NCBI GenBank assembly: GCA_963815505.1
Contig: CAWFGU010000023.1
Location: 124,001 to 188,000, forward strand
Reading direction: 5' to 3'
DNA: 64,000 bases
Origin: CAXBBB01 sp963815505
GTDB lineage: Bacteria > Bacteroidota > Rhodothermia > Rhodothermales > BA12
Numbering within the stretch: position 1 is the first letter of the stretch; each line of letters opens with the position of its first letter. The notes beneath the pieces were generated by a model that had not been told where the DNA came from, searched no databases, and saw nothing but the letters and a program-made list of their open reading frames with translations. Positions 8,485 to 18,288 of the stretch are shown here, piece after piece. A program made the position numbers and the translations under genes.

Positions 8485-10649
8485 CGGGCGTCAGAGGCGA
8501 AATGGAGCGAGCGGGCACCAGTCAGCGCGGCGTGCGAGATTGTCGGCCCATCAAACGGCTCGCCGTCGAGCAGGACGCGAGTCAGCAGGCGCGTGCCAGT
8601 CGGGTCGTCCGACGTAACGACGAGCGTACGTCCCTCACCCAGGTCGATCTCGGCGCGGGAGACGAGCGGGCGGCCCAGCACAAACGTACCGTCGAGCGGC
8701 GTGACCGGATAGAAGCCGAGCGAGGCGAAAACGTACCACGCGCTCATTTGCCCGCAATCGTCGTTTCCGATGATGCCGTCGGGCCGGTCGGCGTAGAACG
8801 AATCGGCGATGCGGCGCACCAACTCGTGTCCGCGCTGGGGAGTGTCCGAAAATGCGTAGAGCCACGCGACGTGGTGCGACGGCTCGTTGCCGTGCGCGTA
8901 CTGCCCAATCAGCGCTTCCTGGCCCAGAAACTTGGCTTCGCCATTTCCCTCTATCGAAAAGAAATCGTCCAGGCGCCGAGTGAAGGCGGTGCTCCCGCCG
9001 AGCAAATCGACCAGTCCTCGGGGGTCGTGGAGCGCGGGCGTCCACAGGTACTGCCACGCGTTGGCCTCGGTGAAGTCGCCGGGGTTGTTGAGGGGTGAGG
9101 TCGCTTCGAGCGGATCGAACGGTGTGCGCCACGAGCCATCGGCGGCGCGCCCGCGAAAGAAGCCGGTCTCCTCGTCGAACAGGTTGCGATAGAACGCTGA
9201 GCGCCGCTCGAACGCGTCGGCCGTCTGGTCGTCACCCAATCTGCGGGCCAGCGCGGCTACGGACGCGTCGCCGATACCGGCTTCGAGCGTTTTGGAGACT
9301 GCCTCGCCCTCGACGCGGTCGTAGGGGTAGTAGCCCTGCTCGAGGTAGACGTCCCACGGCGAGTTGTGGTGCGGACGGGTCGACGACGAGGTCATCGCGT
9401 CCAAGGCGGTTTGGCCGTCGAAGCCCGTAAAGCCTCGTGCGTGCGCGTCGGCGAGGACAGGCAGAGCGGGATTGCCGATCATCGTGTGCGTTTCGCGGCC
9501 CCACGCGGTCCAGAGCGGCAGGTAGCCCTGCGCATCGTGGTGAGCGAGCATCGTTCCGGCAAACCCGTCGACGCGCTCGGGCACGACGAGGGCGTAGAGC
9601 GGGTGGGCGGCGCGAAAGGTGTCCCACAGCGAGAGCGTCGAGTAGTAGACTCCGCCGGGCGCCTGCGCCACGTCTCCGGTCGGCCCGCGCACGCGCCCGT
9701 CTCGGTCGGCGATGTCACTGGGATGCAGCAGGGCGTGGTAGAGGGCGGTGTAGAACATGCGGCGCGTCTCGTCGTCGGCTTCGATGCGCACGCGGCCAAG
9801 TAGGTCGTTCCACGTCGCATCGGCGCGTGCGGCGACGGCGTCGAAGTCGAAGTTCGGTACGTCGTCTAAGTTGCCGCGCGCTCCGTCCACGTCGACGGTC
9901 GACAGGGCCGTGCGGACACTGAGAACGGCGCCGTCCCGCAGGTCGAACGCGAGCACGTAGCGCGACGCCTCTTCGCCCGGCGCTCGCGGCAACTCGTCGA
10001 CCGAGGCGATGGGATGATCGAACGTGGTGGCGAAGTGCATTTCGCGCTCGACCCAGTTCGACGACCATACCGATCCGCTGATCGTGTATTCATCGGTCGA
10101 CACCTGGCTCCGAAGGACGCGGTCTCGCTCGCCGAACGTCAGTCCGTGTTGCAGATCGGCGAGCACGCGGACGCGTCCACCCGTAGGAAAGGTGTAGCGG
10201 TGCAGGGCCACGCGCTGCGACGCCGTCAACTCGACCGCGATGTCGTCTTCTTTCAGCGTGACGGCGTAGTAGCCGGGTCGCGCCGATTCAGTCGATTTGT
10301 CGTACGTCGCTCCCGACGCAATCCGGTCGTCGCTGGTGAACGGGAGCAGCAGCACGTCGCCCAGTTCGGGGATTCCGGCGCCGCTGATGTGGCTTTGCGA
10401 GAAGCCCAGAATCTGCGGATCGCGGTACTGATACCCCGCCGTGTAGTCCCATCCGGTATGCTGGTTGTCTGGGCTGGGCTGCACCATGCCAAACGGGAGA
10501 GACGCGCCCGGAAAGGTGTGCCCCGTCCCGTCGGTGCCGACGAAGGGGTTGACGAGCGAGGTGAACCCTGAGTCTGTGTCGGTCTGGGCGTTCGTTTCCG
10601 GTGCGCACCCGATACTCAAAAGTAGAAGAGGCAGCGCGAAACGAAGCAT
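8481..10649 (-). CDS. GH92 alpha-mannosidase, exported
   Basis: Predicted calcium-dependent exo-alpha-mannosidase of glycoside hydrolase family 92, 722 residues. The N-terminus LRFALPLLLLSIGC looks like a lipoprotein signal. Family hallmarks are NPFVGTDGTGHTFPGAS at the start of the mature protein, the Trp/Asp-rich middle (HNSPWDVYLEQGYYPYD), and GNDDCGQMSAWYVFASLGF near the C-terminus, which carries the conserved Asp pair. The ATG at 10649 was chosen because the signal peptide begins there. It is the first gene of a two-gene operon with the GH13 enzyme, suggesting release of mannose and glucose from mixed glycans. No SusC/SusD pair is nearby. Confidence 0.92.
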   Translation of the reverse strand: MLRFALPLLLLSIGCAPETNAQTDTDSGFTSLVNPFVGTDGTGHTFPGASLPFGMVQPSPDNQHTGWDYTAGYQYRDPQILGFSQSHISGAGIPELGDVLLLPFTSDDRIASGATYDKSTESARPGYYAVTLKEDDIAVELTASQRVALHRYTFPTGGRVRVLADLQHGLTFGERDRVLRSQVSTDEYTISGSVWSSNWVEREMHFATTFDHPIASVDELPRAPGEEASRYVLAFDLRDGAVLSVRTALSTVDVDGARGNLDDVPNFDFDAVAARADATWNDLLGRVRIEADDETRRMFYTALYHALLHPSDIADRDGRVRGPTGDVAQAPGGVYYSTLSLWDTFRAAHPLYALVVPERVDGFAGTMLAHHDAQGYLPLWTAWGRETHTMIGNPALPVLADAHARGFTGFDGQTALDAMTSSSTRPHHNSPWDVYLEQGYYPYDRVEGEAVSKTLEAGIGDASVAALARRLGDDQTADAFERRSAFYRNLFDEETGFFRGRAADGSWRTPFDPLEATSPLNNPGDFTEANAWQYLWTPALHDPRGLVDLLGGSTAFTRRLDDFFSIEGNGEAKFLGQEALIGQYAHGNEPSHHVAWLYAFSDTPQRGHELVRRIADSFYADRPDGIIGNDDCGQMSAWYVFASLGFYPVTPLDGTFVLGRPLVSRAEIDLGEGRTLVVTSDDPTGTRLLTRVLLDGEPFDGPTISHAALTGARSLHFASDAR

Positions 10650-10762
10650 GGCGGCCGAGGGCGGATGCGATGGGGAGTGGCGCAAACATATGCGGGTACA
10701 CCGAGCCGCCAAAACGGATCGACTATTCAGGCAGGTGAATTCACTGGCGGCCGGTCCCCACG

Positions 10763-11203
10763 CTACCCGTCGATGCGCGTCCACGTCATGGTGCGGCGGA
10801 AGATACCGACTCGGCCTTGCACGCGCAGATCGTCGCCCTCGCGCCAGAGCGAGCAGTTGACCGTTCGGCCCATGTCGGGCGCGAACAGTTTGCCGTCTGT
10901 CCACCGGTCGCCGTCGCGGGTGAGACCGGTAATCATGACGAAGCCCTTGAGCGGACGGCCTTTGTCATCGCCCTCACACTTGGAGCAGACGGCGTCCGGG
11001 TTTCGGGGCGTGTCCACGATGCGTCCTCGGAGTTCGCCGCCTGCGAGGTAGAGGTCGAGGATGAGGTCGGGCGTTCCGCCGTCGTCGTTCGGGATGGCCC
11101 AGCGTCCGACAGGCGACGCAGGGTCGGGATGAGCCGGAGCGAGCTGGGCGTAGGCGGTCGGAGCGGCCGAGCAGGCGATCAGGGCGAGAAGGAGCAGGCG
11201 CAT
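10763..11203 (-). CDS. Exported DUF2147 protein
   Basis: The 146-residue protein has a cleavable signal (LLLLALIACSAAPTAYA). The DUF2147 pattern follows: PVGRWAIPND near the N-terminus, a middle segment with two Cys (VCSKCEGDDKGRPLKG), and the end of the lipocalin-like fold WREGDDLRVQGRVGIF. DUF2147 proteins are periplasmic and of unknown function. The gene is divergent from the CPA1 antiporter. Confidence 0.85.
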   Translation of the reverse strand: MRLLLLALIACSAAPTAYAQLAPAHPDPASPVGRWAIPNDDGGTPDLILDLYLAGGELRGRIVDTPRNPDAVCSKCEGDDKGRPLKGFVMITGLTRDGDRWTDGKLFAPDMGRTVNCSLWREGDDLRVQGRVGIFRRTMTWTRIDG

Positions 11204-11270
11204 ATCGTCGCAGAAGTAAGACAGTGGAGCAAACGGCGCTGCCGGTTCTTTCGTGTCTCACCACCTCGCT

Positions 11271-12533
11271 ATGGATCTACACGTCGCCATCTACCTCGTT
11301 GCCGGTCTGGCGCTGCTCGGAATGGCCGCGCTACCCAACGCGCTCCATCGCAGCCCACTGTCGCTGCCGATGCTCTACATCGCACTGGGCACCTTGGTCT
11401 TCATCGTGCCGGGCGGTCTGCCGAAGCTGCATCCGATCACCAACGATGGTTTCACCAAGGCGCTCGAATACGCGACCGAACTGGTGGTCATCCTATCGCT
11501 CGCGGGAGCCGGGCTCCGGCTCGACCGTCGTCCCGGATGGAAAGCATGGCGATCGGTCTGGCTGCTGCTGGCGATCGCGATGCCGCTCTCGATTGCCGCC
11601 TTGGCCCTTCTTGGCGGGTGGGCGATGGGCCTGCCGATCGCGTCGGCCATCTTGCTCGGAGCCGTTCTCGCGCCGACCGATCCGGTGTTGGCGAGCGACG
11701 TGCAGGTGGGCAAGCCCAATGAGGAAGCCGAGGACGACGTCCGGTTTGCACTGACGGCCGAGGCGGGCACCAACGACGGGCTGGCTTTCCCCTTTACCTA
11801 CCTCGCTCTGGCCGTAGCGGCTGCCGCTAGCGCGGGGACGTTGGGGGAGACGGACTGGCTCCTCAACTGGTTCGGGTTCGACTTCGTGTACCGCATCGCC
11901 GTCGGTACGGTCGTCGGCATCGGCATCGGCTGGGCACTGGCCTACTACGTGTTCCACATCTCGGACGAACCCGAAGCCGCGCGCCGAAGCGACAAAGACT
12001 CGCACGAAGGTCTGTTCATCCTCGCCTCTACGGCGCTGGCCTACGGGGCCGCCGAACTCGTCAACGGCTACGGCTTCCTCGCTGTCTTTGCCGCCGCCAT
12101 TACCGCACGAGGCGTCGCTCCGCGCGACGGGTATCAGACCAAAGCCGTCGAGTTCGGGGACCAGATCGAGCAGGCGCTGACGGCTTTGACGCTCGTGATG
12201 ATCGGCGGCATTCTGGTCGGCGAGTGGAAGTCGCTCACGTGGGCAGCGGCAGGAACGGCGGCGGTGTTCGTGCTCGTGATCCGCCCGGTCGCGGGATACA
12301 TCGCCTTGTTCGGATGCACGTTTCCCCACCGCGAACGCTGGGCGATCGCCTTCTTCGGCGTGCGCGGCGTCGGTTCGATCTACTACCTCGCGTTCGCCCA
12401 AACGCGCGGCGACTTCGACAGCATGGGCGACGTGTGGGTGACGGTCCTGCTCTGCATCGTCTTCTCGGTCATCCTCCACGGTGCGACGGCGGCGCCCATC
12501 ATGAAGCACCTCGACCTTCGGCGGGGGGCGTGA
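11271..12533 (+). CDS. CPA1-type Na+(K+)/H+ antiporter
   Basis: A cation/proton exchanger of 420 residues with about 12 hydrophobic segments. Family motifs are ATELVVILSLAGAGLRLD near residue 70, the ion-binding APTDPVLASDV near 140, AEAGTNDGLAFP near 165 (conserved Asp), and FGVRGVGSIYYLAFA near 360. It resembles NhaP and lacks a large cytosolic C-terminal domain. I prefer ATG 11271 over 11253 because hydrophobic segment 1 begins at once and other genes here start in the same CT-rich context. Likely role: pH and sodium homeostasis. Confidence 0.88.
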   Translation: MDLHVAIYLVAGLALLGMAALPNALHRSPLSLPMLYIALGTLVFIVPGGLPKLHPITNDGFTKALEYATELVVILSLAGAGLRLDRRPGWKAWRSVWLLLAIAMPLSIAALALLGGWAMGLPIASAILLGAVLAPTDPVLASDVQVGKPNEEAEDDVRFALTAEAGTNDGLAFPFTYLALAVAAAASAGTLGETDWLLNWFGFDFVYRIAVGTVVGIGIGWALAYYVFHISDEPEAARRSDKDSHEGLFILASTALAYGAAELVNGYGFLAVFAAAITARGVAPRDGYQTKAVEFGDQIEQALTALTLVMIGGILVGEWKSLTWAAAGTAAVFVLVIRPVAGYIALFGCTFPHRERWAIAFFGVRGVGSIYYLAFAQTRGDFDSMGDVWVTVLLCIVFSVILHGATAAPIMKHLDLRRGA

Positions 12534-12578
12534 GGTCGTGCGCAGCGGCGCATATCTTGCCGACCGATTGCTCTGCCG

Positions 12579-13727
12579 ATGGACGCGACGTACAACCTAT
12601 ACAGCATCCTGCTCTTCGTGGGCATCGTGCAGTGTGGAGTAGCCGCTCTGCTGCTCGGCGCCCGGTCGGTTCGGCTGAGCCAAGCCTCGGACGGCTGGCT
12701 GGCCTGGGTCCTGGTCGCGATCGCGCTCGAGAACGTCCCCTACCTGATCGGCTTCATGGGGCTCTACGACCGGGTCGGGTGGCTGGCGAATCTGCCGCTG
12801 AGCAGTTCGTTTCTGCTGGGTGGCGCGATCTGGTTTTATGTGCGATCGGTCGCCAAACGGCCGATTCCCACGTTGTGGATTAGCGTCTGGGGGGCGGCTC
12901 TGGCGTTCGATGTAGGACTTCGGTTGGTGTTTTGGATCGAGGCGACGACAAGCCGGGTGCCCTACGCTCAGACGCTGGGACCGACGGCGTCGAGCGTGCT
13001 GAGCGTTCTGGGTTTGCTGACCGGGGCCGCTTTCGTCGCAGCCGCCGTGCGCGAACTCGTCCGCTACAGGAGGCGCCATCCGGGCACAGCACGGGCGCGC
13101 TGGCTGGGGCAGTTTGGCATCGTCGTCGGCGTCGGACTGCTCGTGACAGTAGCGTTTTGGGCCGTGTTCGCGTGGGGGGCCGAGTTTAGCTACGCGCGCC
13201 AGTGGTGGATGCACGCTGCCTATGCTGCGCTGGGCTACTACGTCGCCGTGGCGGGATACGGATTCTCTCGGCGGATGGAAGCGGGTCCGGTGGAAGAGGT
13301 CCAGCCGGATGCTGCTCCGGCCGTCTTGACCGATGACGAACTGGCTCGGTGGAAGCAGCGGTTGGAACATGCGATGCGGCGCGACCGCGCGTACCTGCGC
13401 TCCGACCTTACGCTGGCCGACCTGGCCGCAGACGTGGACGCGGCTCCTTCGCTCGTATCGCACGCCGTCAATGCGGGCTTCGGGTGCAACTTCAACGAGT
13501 GGGTCAACGGGTACCGAGTCGCCGCCGTTCAGGCGCGGCTGACGGAAGGCGCCGGAGATCGGCTAACGCTGCTGGCTGTCGCGCTCGAATGCGGCTTCAA
13601 CTCCAAGGCGACGTTCAACCGCGCCTTTCGCCGGGCGACTGGGACGACACCGAGCGCGTGGTGGGCCGACCAGAAGGCGCGCGGAGGGCGCACATCGTCA
13701 TCTGAGCCGCCTCAGGTCGCGATGTGA
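12579..13727 (+). CDS. Membrane-anchored AraC-family transcription regulator
   Basis: The 382-residue protein has six or seven predicted membrane segments in the first 220 residues. The C-terminal AraC DNA-binding domain has its first HTH around LTLADLAADVDAAPSLVSH (near 275) and its second around LLAVALECGFNSKATFNRAF, ending TGTTPSAWW. This layout is common in Bacteroidota and Rhodothermota and is thought to couple a membrane signal to transcription. It lies 45 bases after the antiporter gene on the same strand, so the antiporter is a possible target or partner (inference). The frame is intact. Confidence 0.88.
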   Translation: MDATYNLYSILLFVGIVQCGVAALLLGARSVRLSQASDGWLAWVLVAIALENVPYLIGFMGLYDRVGWLANLPLSSSFLLGGAIWFYVRSVAKRPIPTLWISVWGAALAFDVGLRLVFWIEATTSRVPYAQTLGPTASSVLSVLGLLTGAAFVAAAVRELVRYRRRHPGTARARWLGQFGIVVGVGLLVTVAFWAVFAWGAEFSYARQWWMHAAYAALGYYVAVAGYGFSRRMEAGPVEEVQPDAAPAVLTDDELARWKQRLEHAMRRDRAYLRSDLTLADLAADVDAAPSLVSHAVNAGFGCNFNEWVNGYRVAAVQARLTEGAGDRLTLLAVALECGFNSKATFNRAFRRATGTTPSAWWADQKARGGRTSSSEPPQVAM

Positions 13728-13784
13728 CGCGCCGAGGCGCGCACCTGGAGCCAGCTTGGAGCATCATCCACTCAACCCAGCTCC

Positions 13785-15308
13785 ATGCGCACGCTCCTCT
13801 TTTGTCTCGTCCTCTGGCTACCCATACTGCCCGCATCGGCCCAGACCCACACGCTCTCCGGTGATTCTGTCCGCGCCGATCTGGCACTGCTCACGCGCAC
13901 GCTCGCGGCCTACCACCCGTCGCTCAACGCCTATGGTCAGCGCGCCGAAGTAGTGGCGCTAGCCGACTCGCTCGGAGCCGTATTTGGGGCGCACGATCGC
14001 GTTTCACAAGCGGACGCCCTGCTGGCCGTTTCACGCGTCGTCGCGGCCGTGCGCGATGGACACACGGTCGTCAATCCGTACAACCAGTCGGCCGACCTGC
14101 GCGACCGGATGTGGAGCGGCCCGACCGTCTTTCCGTTCACGTTCCGCATTTTGGGTAGGGCGCCCGACGAGCGCCTGGTCGTCACCCACGATCTGACCGG
14201 CGGCAGCCTGCGCCGAGGCACGCAGATTCGGAGCATCGACGGCGTTTCGGTGTCGGATCTGATCGACCGACTGCTTCCGCTCTCGCCAGGTGACGGGCGC
14301 GGGACGGACATGCTGCGCCGCGCCCGGCTGGACGTGAGAACATCGGACGTGCTCCCCGATGGATGGCCGCTCTTCGACCGCTACGCCGCGCTGCTCCTTC
14401 CAGACCAGGAGGCGGAAACGCGCCTTGAGGTCGAGTCGCCCAGCGGCACGACGGACCTCGTTGCCGCCGAGCGCATCACGCGGGTGGAGCGCCAACGCCG
14501 GTTGGCACTGGCGGGCGTCGAGGGGTTCGACGACGAGCGGTCGTGGACGCACCGGATGCTGGACGACGAGACCGCTTACGTGCGCTTGGGATCGTTTCTC
14601 TCGCATCGCTTCCAGGTGCCCGCCGATACGCTTTTAGACCAGACATTCGGCTGGATCGAGCGGCAAGGGGCGAGCCGTTTGGTTCTCGACGTGCGGGGCA
14701 TTCAGGGCGGGACGCTGGGCTACGAAACCGTCGCCCGCTACCTCACGACGCGCACCCTACCGTGCGACGTGATCGAGCAGGTCTTCGTAGCGTCGCCGCA
14801 GGCCGATCCGGCATTTTTCCCCTACCTCTCGTCGTGGGACGACGGCTGGAAGCAGCCGCTACCCGACGGAGCTACCGAGCGCCAGTCCGACGGGCGCTAT
14901 TTGCTGCGCGGCGCGGCGCAGTGCGCCCCTATCAGACCGGCAGCCAGAGCGTTTTCGGGCGCTGTCGTCGTGCTGTCGGACGCGTTCAACGCCTCGGCCA
15001 CCTACCTGCTGCTCGCCCACGTGCGCAGGCACGGCATCGGGGCCATCGTGGGTCAGCGCGCGGGTGGCAATCTGCGCGGCTTCTCGGGCGGCCTGATGGT
15101 GATGCTCACCCTTCCGCACACCGGCATCGTGGTGGACATCCCGCTGCTCGGCCGGTCCGCGCCCGACGATCCCATCGACGGGCCGCTGATTCCCGACCTC
15201 GAAACGACGTGGACCGCGCGCGACATCGAGCAGGGCCGCGACCCGGACATCGAAGCCGCGCTGGCGCTGCTCGAGTCGGATCCCTCCGCAGCGCCCCGCC
15301 AGCGATGA
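13785..15308 (+). CDS. Exported S41-family peptidase
   Basis: The 507-residue protein has a clear signal peptide (LLFCLVLWLPILPASA, cleavage near residue 20). An N-terminal helical domain is followed by a PDZ-like stretch (GTQIRSIDGVSVSDLIDRLL near 150). The S41 core has LVLDVRGIQGGTLGYETVA near 300 and the probable nucleophile region VLSDAFNASATYLLLAHV near 400, then GQRAGGNLRGFSGG. The order is typical of Bacteroidota S41 peptidases of unknown target. The stop overlaps the next lipoprotein start (ATGA), so the pair is coupled. Confidence 0.85.
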   Translation: MRTLLFCLVLWLPILPASAQTHTLSGDSVRADLALLTRTLAAYHPSLNAYGQRAEVVALADSLGAVFGAHDRVSQADALLAVSRVVAAVRDGHTVVNPYNQSADLRDRMWSGPTVFPFTFRILGRAPDERLVVTHDLTGGSLRRGTQIRSIDGVSVSDLIDRLLPLSPGDGRGTDMLRRARLDVRTSDVLPDGWPLFDRYAALLLPDQEAETRLEVESPSGTTDLVAAERITRVERQRRLALAGVEGFDDERSWTHRMLDDETAYVRLGSFLSHRFQVPADTLLDQTFGWIERQGASRLVLDVRGIQGGTLGYETVARYLTTRTLPCDVIEQVFVASPQADPAFFPYLSSWDDGWKQPLPDGATERQSDGRYLLRGAAQCAPIRPAARAFSGAVVVLSDAFNASATYLLLAHVRRHGIGAIVGQRAGGNLRGFSGGLMVMLTLPHTGIVVDIPLLGRSAPDDPIDGPLIPDLETTWTARDIEQGRDPDIEAALALLESDPSAAPRQR

Positions 15309-15679
15309 AGCGGACACGTGCACTCACCGCCTTGGCCTTCGGCGTTTTGCTGGTGGGAGGCTGCGGCGTCACGCGATCGCTGCTCACACTCGCGCCGGGC
15401 GAACAGTTCGTTCTCGGCGGTCCCGGCGACGGCGGGTTTCACGTCCAGGCGCACAACAGAGGCCCAGGCGCCGTCGTCCTGATTACACACGCCGGAAAGC
15501 AGGCCTCGGCGCCGGACACGCTCGGCTCGGGCCAACGGGAGTCGGTCCGCGTTGACCGAGGTTGGGCGCTCGTCCTGCGCAACTCGTCCGAGCAGACCGC
15601 TCGGGTGGCGGTTGAAATCCGTAGTGCAAGATCTGTGACCATGCGCACGGTCGACCCGGACGTTCCCTGGCGGCGCTGA
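15305..15679 (+). CDS. Small lipoprotein of unknown function
   Basis: 124 residues. The lipobox LLVGGC puts the lipidated Cys at residue 20. The mature part is mostly beta (QFVLGGPGDGGFHVQAHNRG, then GAVVLITHAGK) and reads like one small beta-sandwich. It is translationally coupled to the S41 peptidase by a four-base overlap and may act with it; this is inferred from position only. No family was recognised. Confidence 0.7.
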   Translation: MKRTRALTALAFGVLLVGGCGVTRSLLTLAPGEQFVLGGPGDGGFHVQAHNRGPGAVVLITHAGKQASAPDTLGSGQRESVRVDRGWALVLRNSSEQTARVAVEIRSARSVTMRTVDPDVPWRR

Positions 15680-17079
15680 TCAGTTGCCGAACGGCAGGTC
15701 GAGTTGGAGCGCGACGAACGGAAATACGTACGACGTGGCCTCGATGCGCTCGACGCCGTTATCGTCCTCGACCTCGGCGAACGTCCATCTGTAGTCGGTC
15801 CCGACGAGCAGGAAGCGCGTCGCTTTGTAGCCGACTCGGACTTCGGCCGACGAGTTCTCGTCCAGCTTGAACGCGTCGGCGGTGTCTTTGATGAAGCCGC
15901 GGTGGTAGGTGGCGCGGGCGACGAACTTGGGAATCACGTCGGGCGCGTCGGCGACCAGGCGGAGGTAGGCGCCGTTGAGGACCGTGCCGTCGGGGGCCGT
16001 TTCGACCTGGTCGGGGATGGCGAGGGCACCGCCCAGCGTGATGCGGTTGAGGATCTGCCCGTAGAGCGCGCCGAACACGCCGTCCTCACCGCCCGCGCTC
16101 GCCAAACGAGAGATCGGAGCCGCACCGCCTTCGGTCTGAGCGGCCAGTTTGCTCGTCTCGTAGATGCCGTCGAAGTAGGAGCCGACGAAGTTCTCGCCGT
16201 AGAACCGCCGCTCGATCTTGGCGTCGACGGCCAGCAGGTCAGCGATCAGGTTGAGCCGGAACGTGAGGCCGAGAGCCGCGCCGCCCCCGCCGTCGAACGC
16301 CGAGCGAGTCGGCCGCGAAGCGCGTCGTTTACCGAAAAGCTACCATAGGCGGCGTAGGGAGTAACCTGGAGCATCGACCCCAGGCTGAGCGGAAGTCCGG
16401 CGTCGAGTCCCCATGCCGAGACGGGTTCGCCGGTCGGAGAGGCGAGCGAGTCGCGGTCGGTCACGTAGAGCGCACCCACCTCGAGGTCACGCAGCAGCGG
16501 CAGGTCGACGCCCGCCGCGCGTAGCGGTCGCACGTAGGGACGCACGCCGATTACGCCCGACGAGGTCAGGCTGCTCGCCAGCACTTCGACTCCGTACGTG
16601 CCGTCGTATTCGAGCGCGATCTCGCCGCCGACCGGCCGCTCTTCGAACGAGGCGACGTTGGTGTAGCCGTACATCAAGAACCCGAAGCCCAGCGTCGCGC
16701 CCGACAGGTCGCCGACTTTGGCGTAGACCGGGTCTTGGCGCTTCTGGCCGTAGCGCAGGTAGCGAATCAGGCGCAGCACGCCCGGTCCGCCGGTAAACTC
16801 GTCCGACCGAAAGCTGCCGTCCGACAGGCTCACCTGCAGCGGAATGTCCAGCCCGACGCCGATCTTGCCGATCGCGATCTCGGGCTGGAGCCGCAGCGCC
16901 GCAAACGACTCTCCGTCGATCACCGATACGCCCAGCGCTCCGGTGAACTGGTTCGGCCCGCCGATCAAACCGATTCCCTGCGCCACCCCAGCCAAATCGC
17001 CGAACGTAGACGACGGTGGATCGTCCTGTGCCTGCGCTGGAAACGTGATGAGAAGAGCGAGCAGTAGAGCGATGCGCAT
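15680..17079 (-). CDS. Predicted outer-membrane beta-barrel protein (one frame shift)
   Basis: The protein starts MRIALLLALLITFPAQAQ, a clear signal peptide. It continues with alternating amphipathic strands (GALGVSVIDGESFAALRLQP, VGLDIPLQVSLSDGSF) and ends in SYVFPFVALQLDLPFGN, a porin-like terminal strand. The frame is broken near 16300-16320: upstream it reads AYGSFSVNDAL, and in the next frame the strand LGLTFRLNLIADLLAVD continues to the stop at 15680. Joined, the protein is about 465 residues. I treat the shift as a likely sequence error. The function is unknown; it could be a porin or an assembly factor. Confidence 0.7.
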
Positions 17080-17168
17080 GACGCCGAGGGTTGGGATAGG
17101 TAGCGCATGATACCCCCGAGCGTCGCGTCCACCTAAACAGGGTCCACGATTCCGCTGTGAAGGAGCGG

Positions 17169-18083
17169 TCAGCCCAAAAGCGCCGCCACGTCGTGCAAGT
17201 CGTCGGACGAAAGCGCCCATCGGCTCGCCGCGACGTTGCCCTGTATCTGCGACGGCTTGGTCGCTCCGGCAATGACAGACGCCACGGGTTTGTACGCCAG
17301 CAGCCACGAAAATGCCAGTTCGAGGATCGTGTGCCCGCGCGCCTCGGCAAATCCGATCAGCCGCTCGACGGCGTCGAGGTTGGCCGGAGTCAGCAGCTTG
17401 TCGCCAGTCGACTCGAAGCGGCTGCCCTTTTTGCCGCCCAGTCGCGAGCCCTCGGGCGGAACGTCGCCGCGGCGGTACTTGCCCGTCAGCAGCCCACTTT
17501 TGAGCGGAAAGAACGGCACGAATGCCGTGTCGAGCGTCTGGCACGTGTCGAGGACGCCGTCCTGAGGCTCGCGGTGGAGCAGGCTGAACTCGTTCTGCAG
17601 CGCCACGAACCGCGCTCCGCCGCCGACCGCGTGCGCCTGGTGCAACTGCGCCGACGAGAACCCCGAGCATCCGATCTCACGAATCTTGCCCTCGGACACC
17701 AAGTCGGTCAGCGCACCCAGCGTGTCGGCGATCGGCGTGTTCGCGTGTGGGCGGTGCAGGTAGTACAGGTCGATGCGGTCCGTCCCCAGCCGCTGCAAGC
17801 TCGCCTCGAGCGACGCCGTCACGCCGTCGGGGTGCGCGTTGGCGCTGAACCCGAACTTGGACGCCACGACCACCTCGTCACGGCGACTCCCAAGCGCGCG
17901 GCCCAGAATCTCCTCGCTGCGCCCCTCGCCGTAGAGTTCGGCTGTGTCGAAGTGCGTGACGCCTGCGTCCAGCGCCGCGTGGACGACCGATCGCGACGTG
18001 TCCTCGTCGATGTGCCAGCCGAAGTTGTTGCAGCCCAGCCCAACAGTCGAGACGGAGAGCGAGCCGATGGTACGGGTTTCCAT
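17169..18083 (-). CDS. Aldo/keto reductase
   Basis: A 304-residue TIM-barrel NAD(P)H-dependent oxidoreductase. The tetrad is visible: Asp/Tyr in THFDTAELYGEG (near 45), Lys in EVVVASKFG (near 80), and His in DLYYLHRPH (near 112). The C-terminus SVIAGATKPSQIQGNVAA is the cofactor-binding end. It resembles the YajO/general stress-protein subgroup. ATG 18083 was chosen because the family N-terminus (TIGSLSVSTVGLGCNNFG) begins there. The substrate is unknown. Confidence 0.9.
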   Translation of the reverse strand: METRTIGSLSVSTVGLGCNNFGWHIDEDTSRSVVHAALDAGVTHFDTAELYGEGRSEEILGRALGSRRDEVVVASKFGFSANAHPDGVTASLEASLQRLGTDRIDLYYLHRPHANTPIADTLGALTDLVSEGKIREIGCSGFSSAQLHQAHAVGGGARFVALQNEFSLLHREPQDGVLDTCQTLDTAFVPFFPLKSGLLTGKYRRGDVPPEGSRLGGKKGSRFESTGDKLLTPANLDAVERLIGFAEARGHTILELAFSWLLAYKPVASVIAGATKPSQIQGNVAASRWALSSDDLHDVAALLG

Positions 18084-18288
18084 AGGAGGGAATGAGCTAG
18101 AAGGTGATGGCCTGGTCGAAGGGGACGCTGTTCGCAGTCGTGGGGTTCGCCCGTGTTGCACCCGGTCGGGGCGGCGAAGCGTGTGGTCGGATCGCGGCGT
18201 CAGCCGGAGAGGCGTAGGCTAGAGGCAGGCCGCCCGCTCCACGCATCGGCGCAGAAACGGGCGGCAGGCGGTTGAGAGGATAAGGCGT

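Noticed and set aside
11493..12509. 338-codon minus-strand ORF opposite the CPA1 antiporter
   Set aside because: Antisense shadow; His/Arg/Asp-rich composition with no motif, while the plus strand carries a complete transporter.
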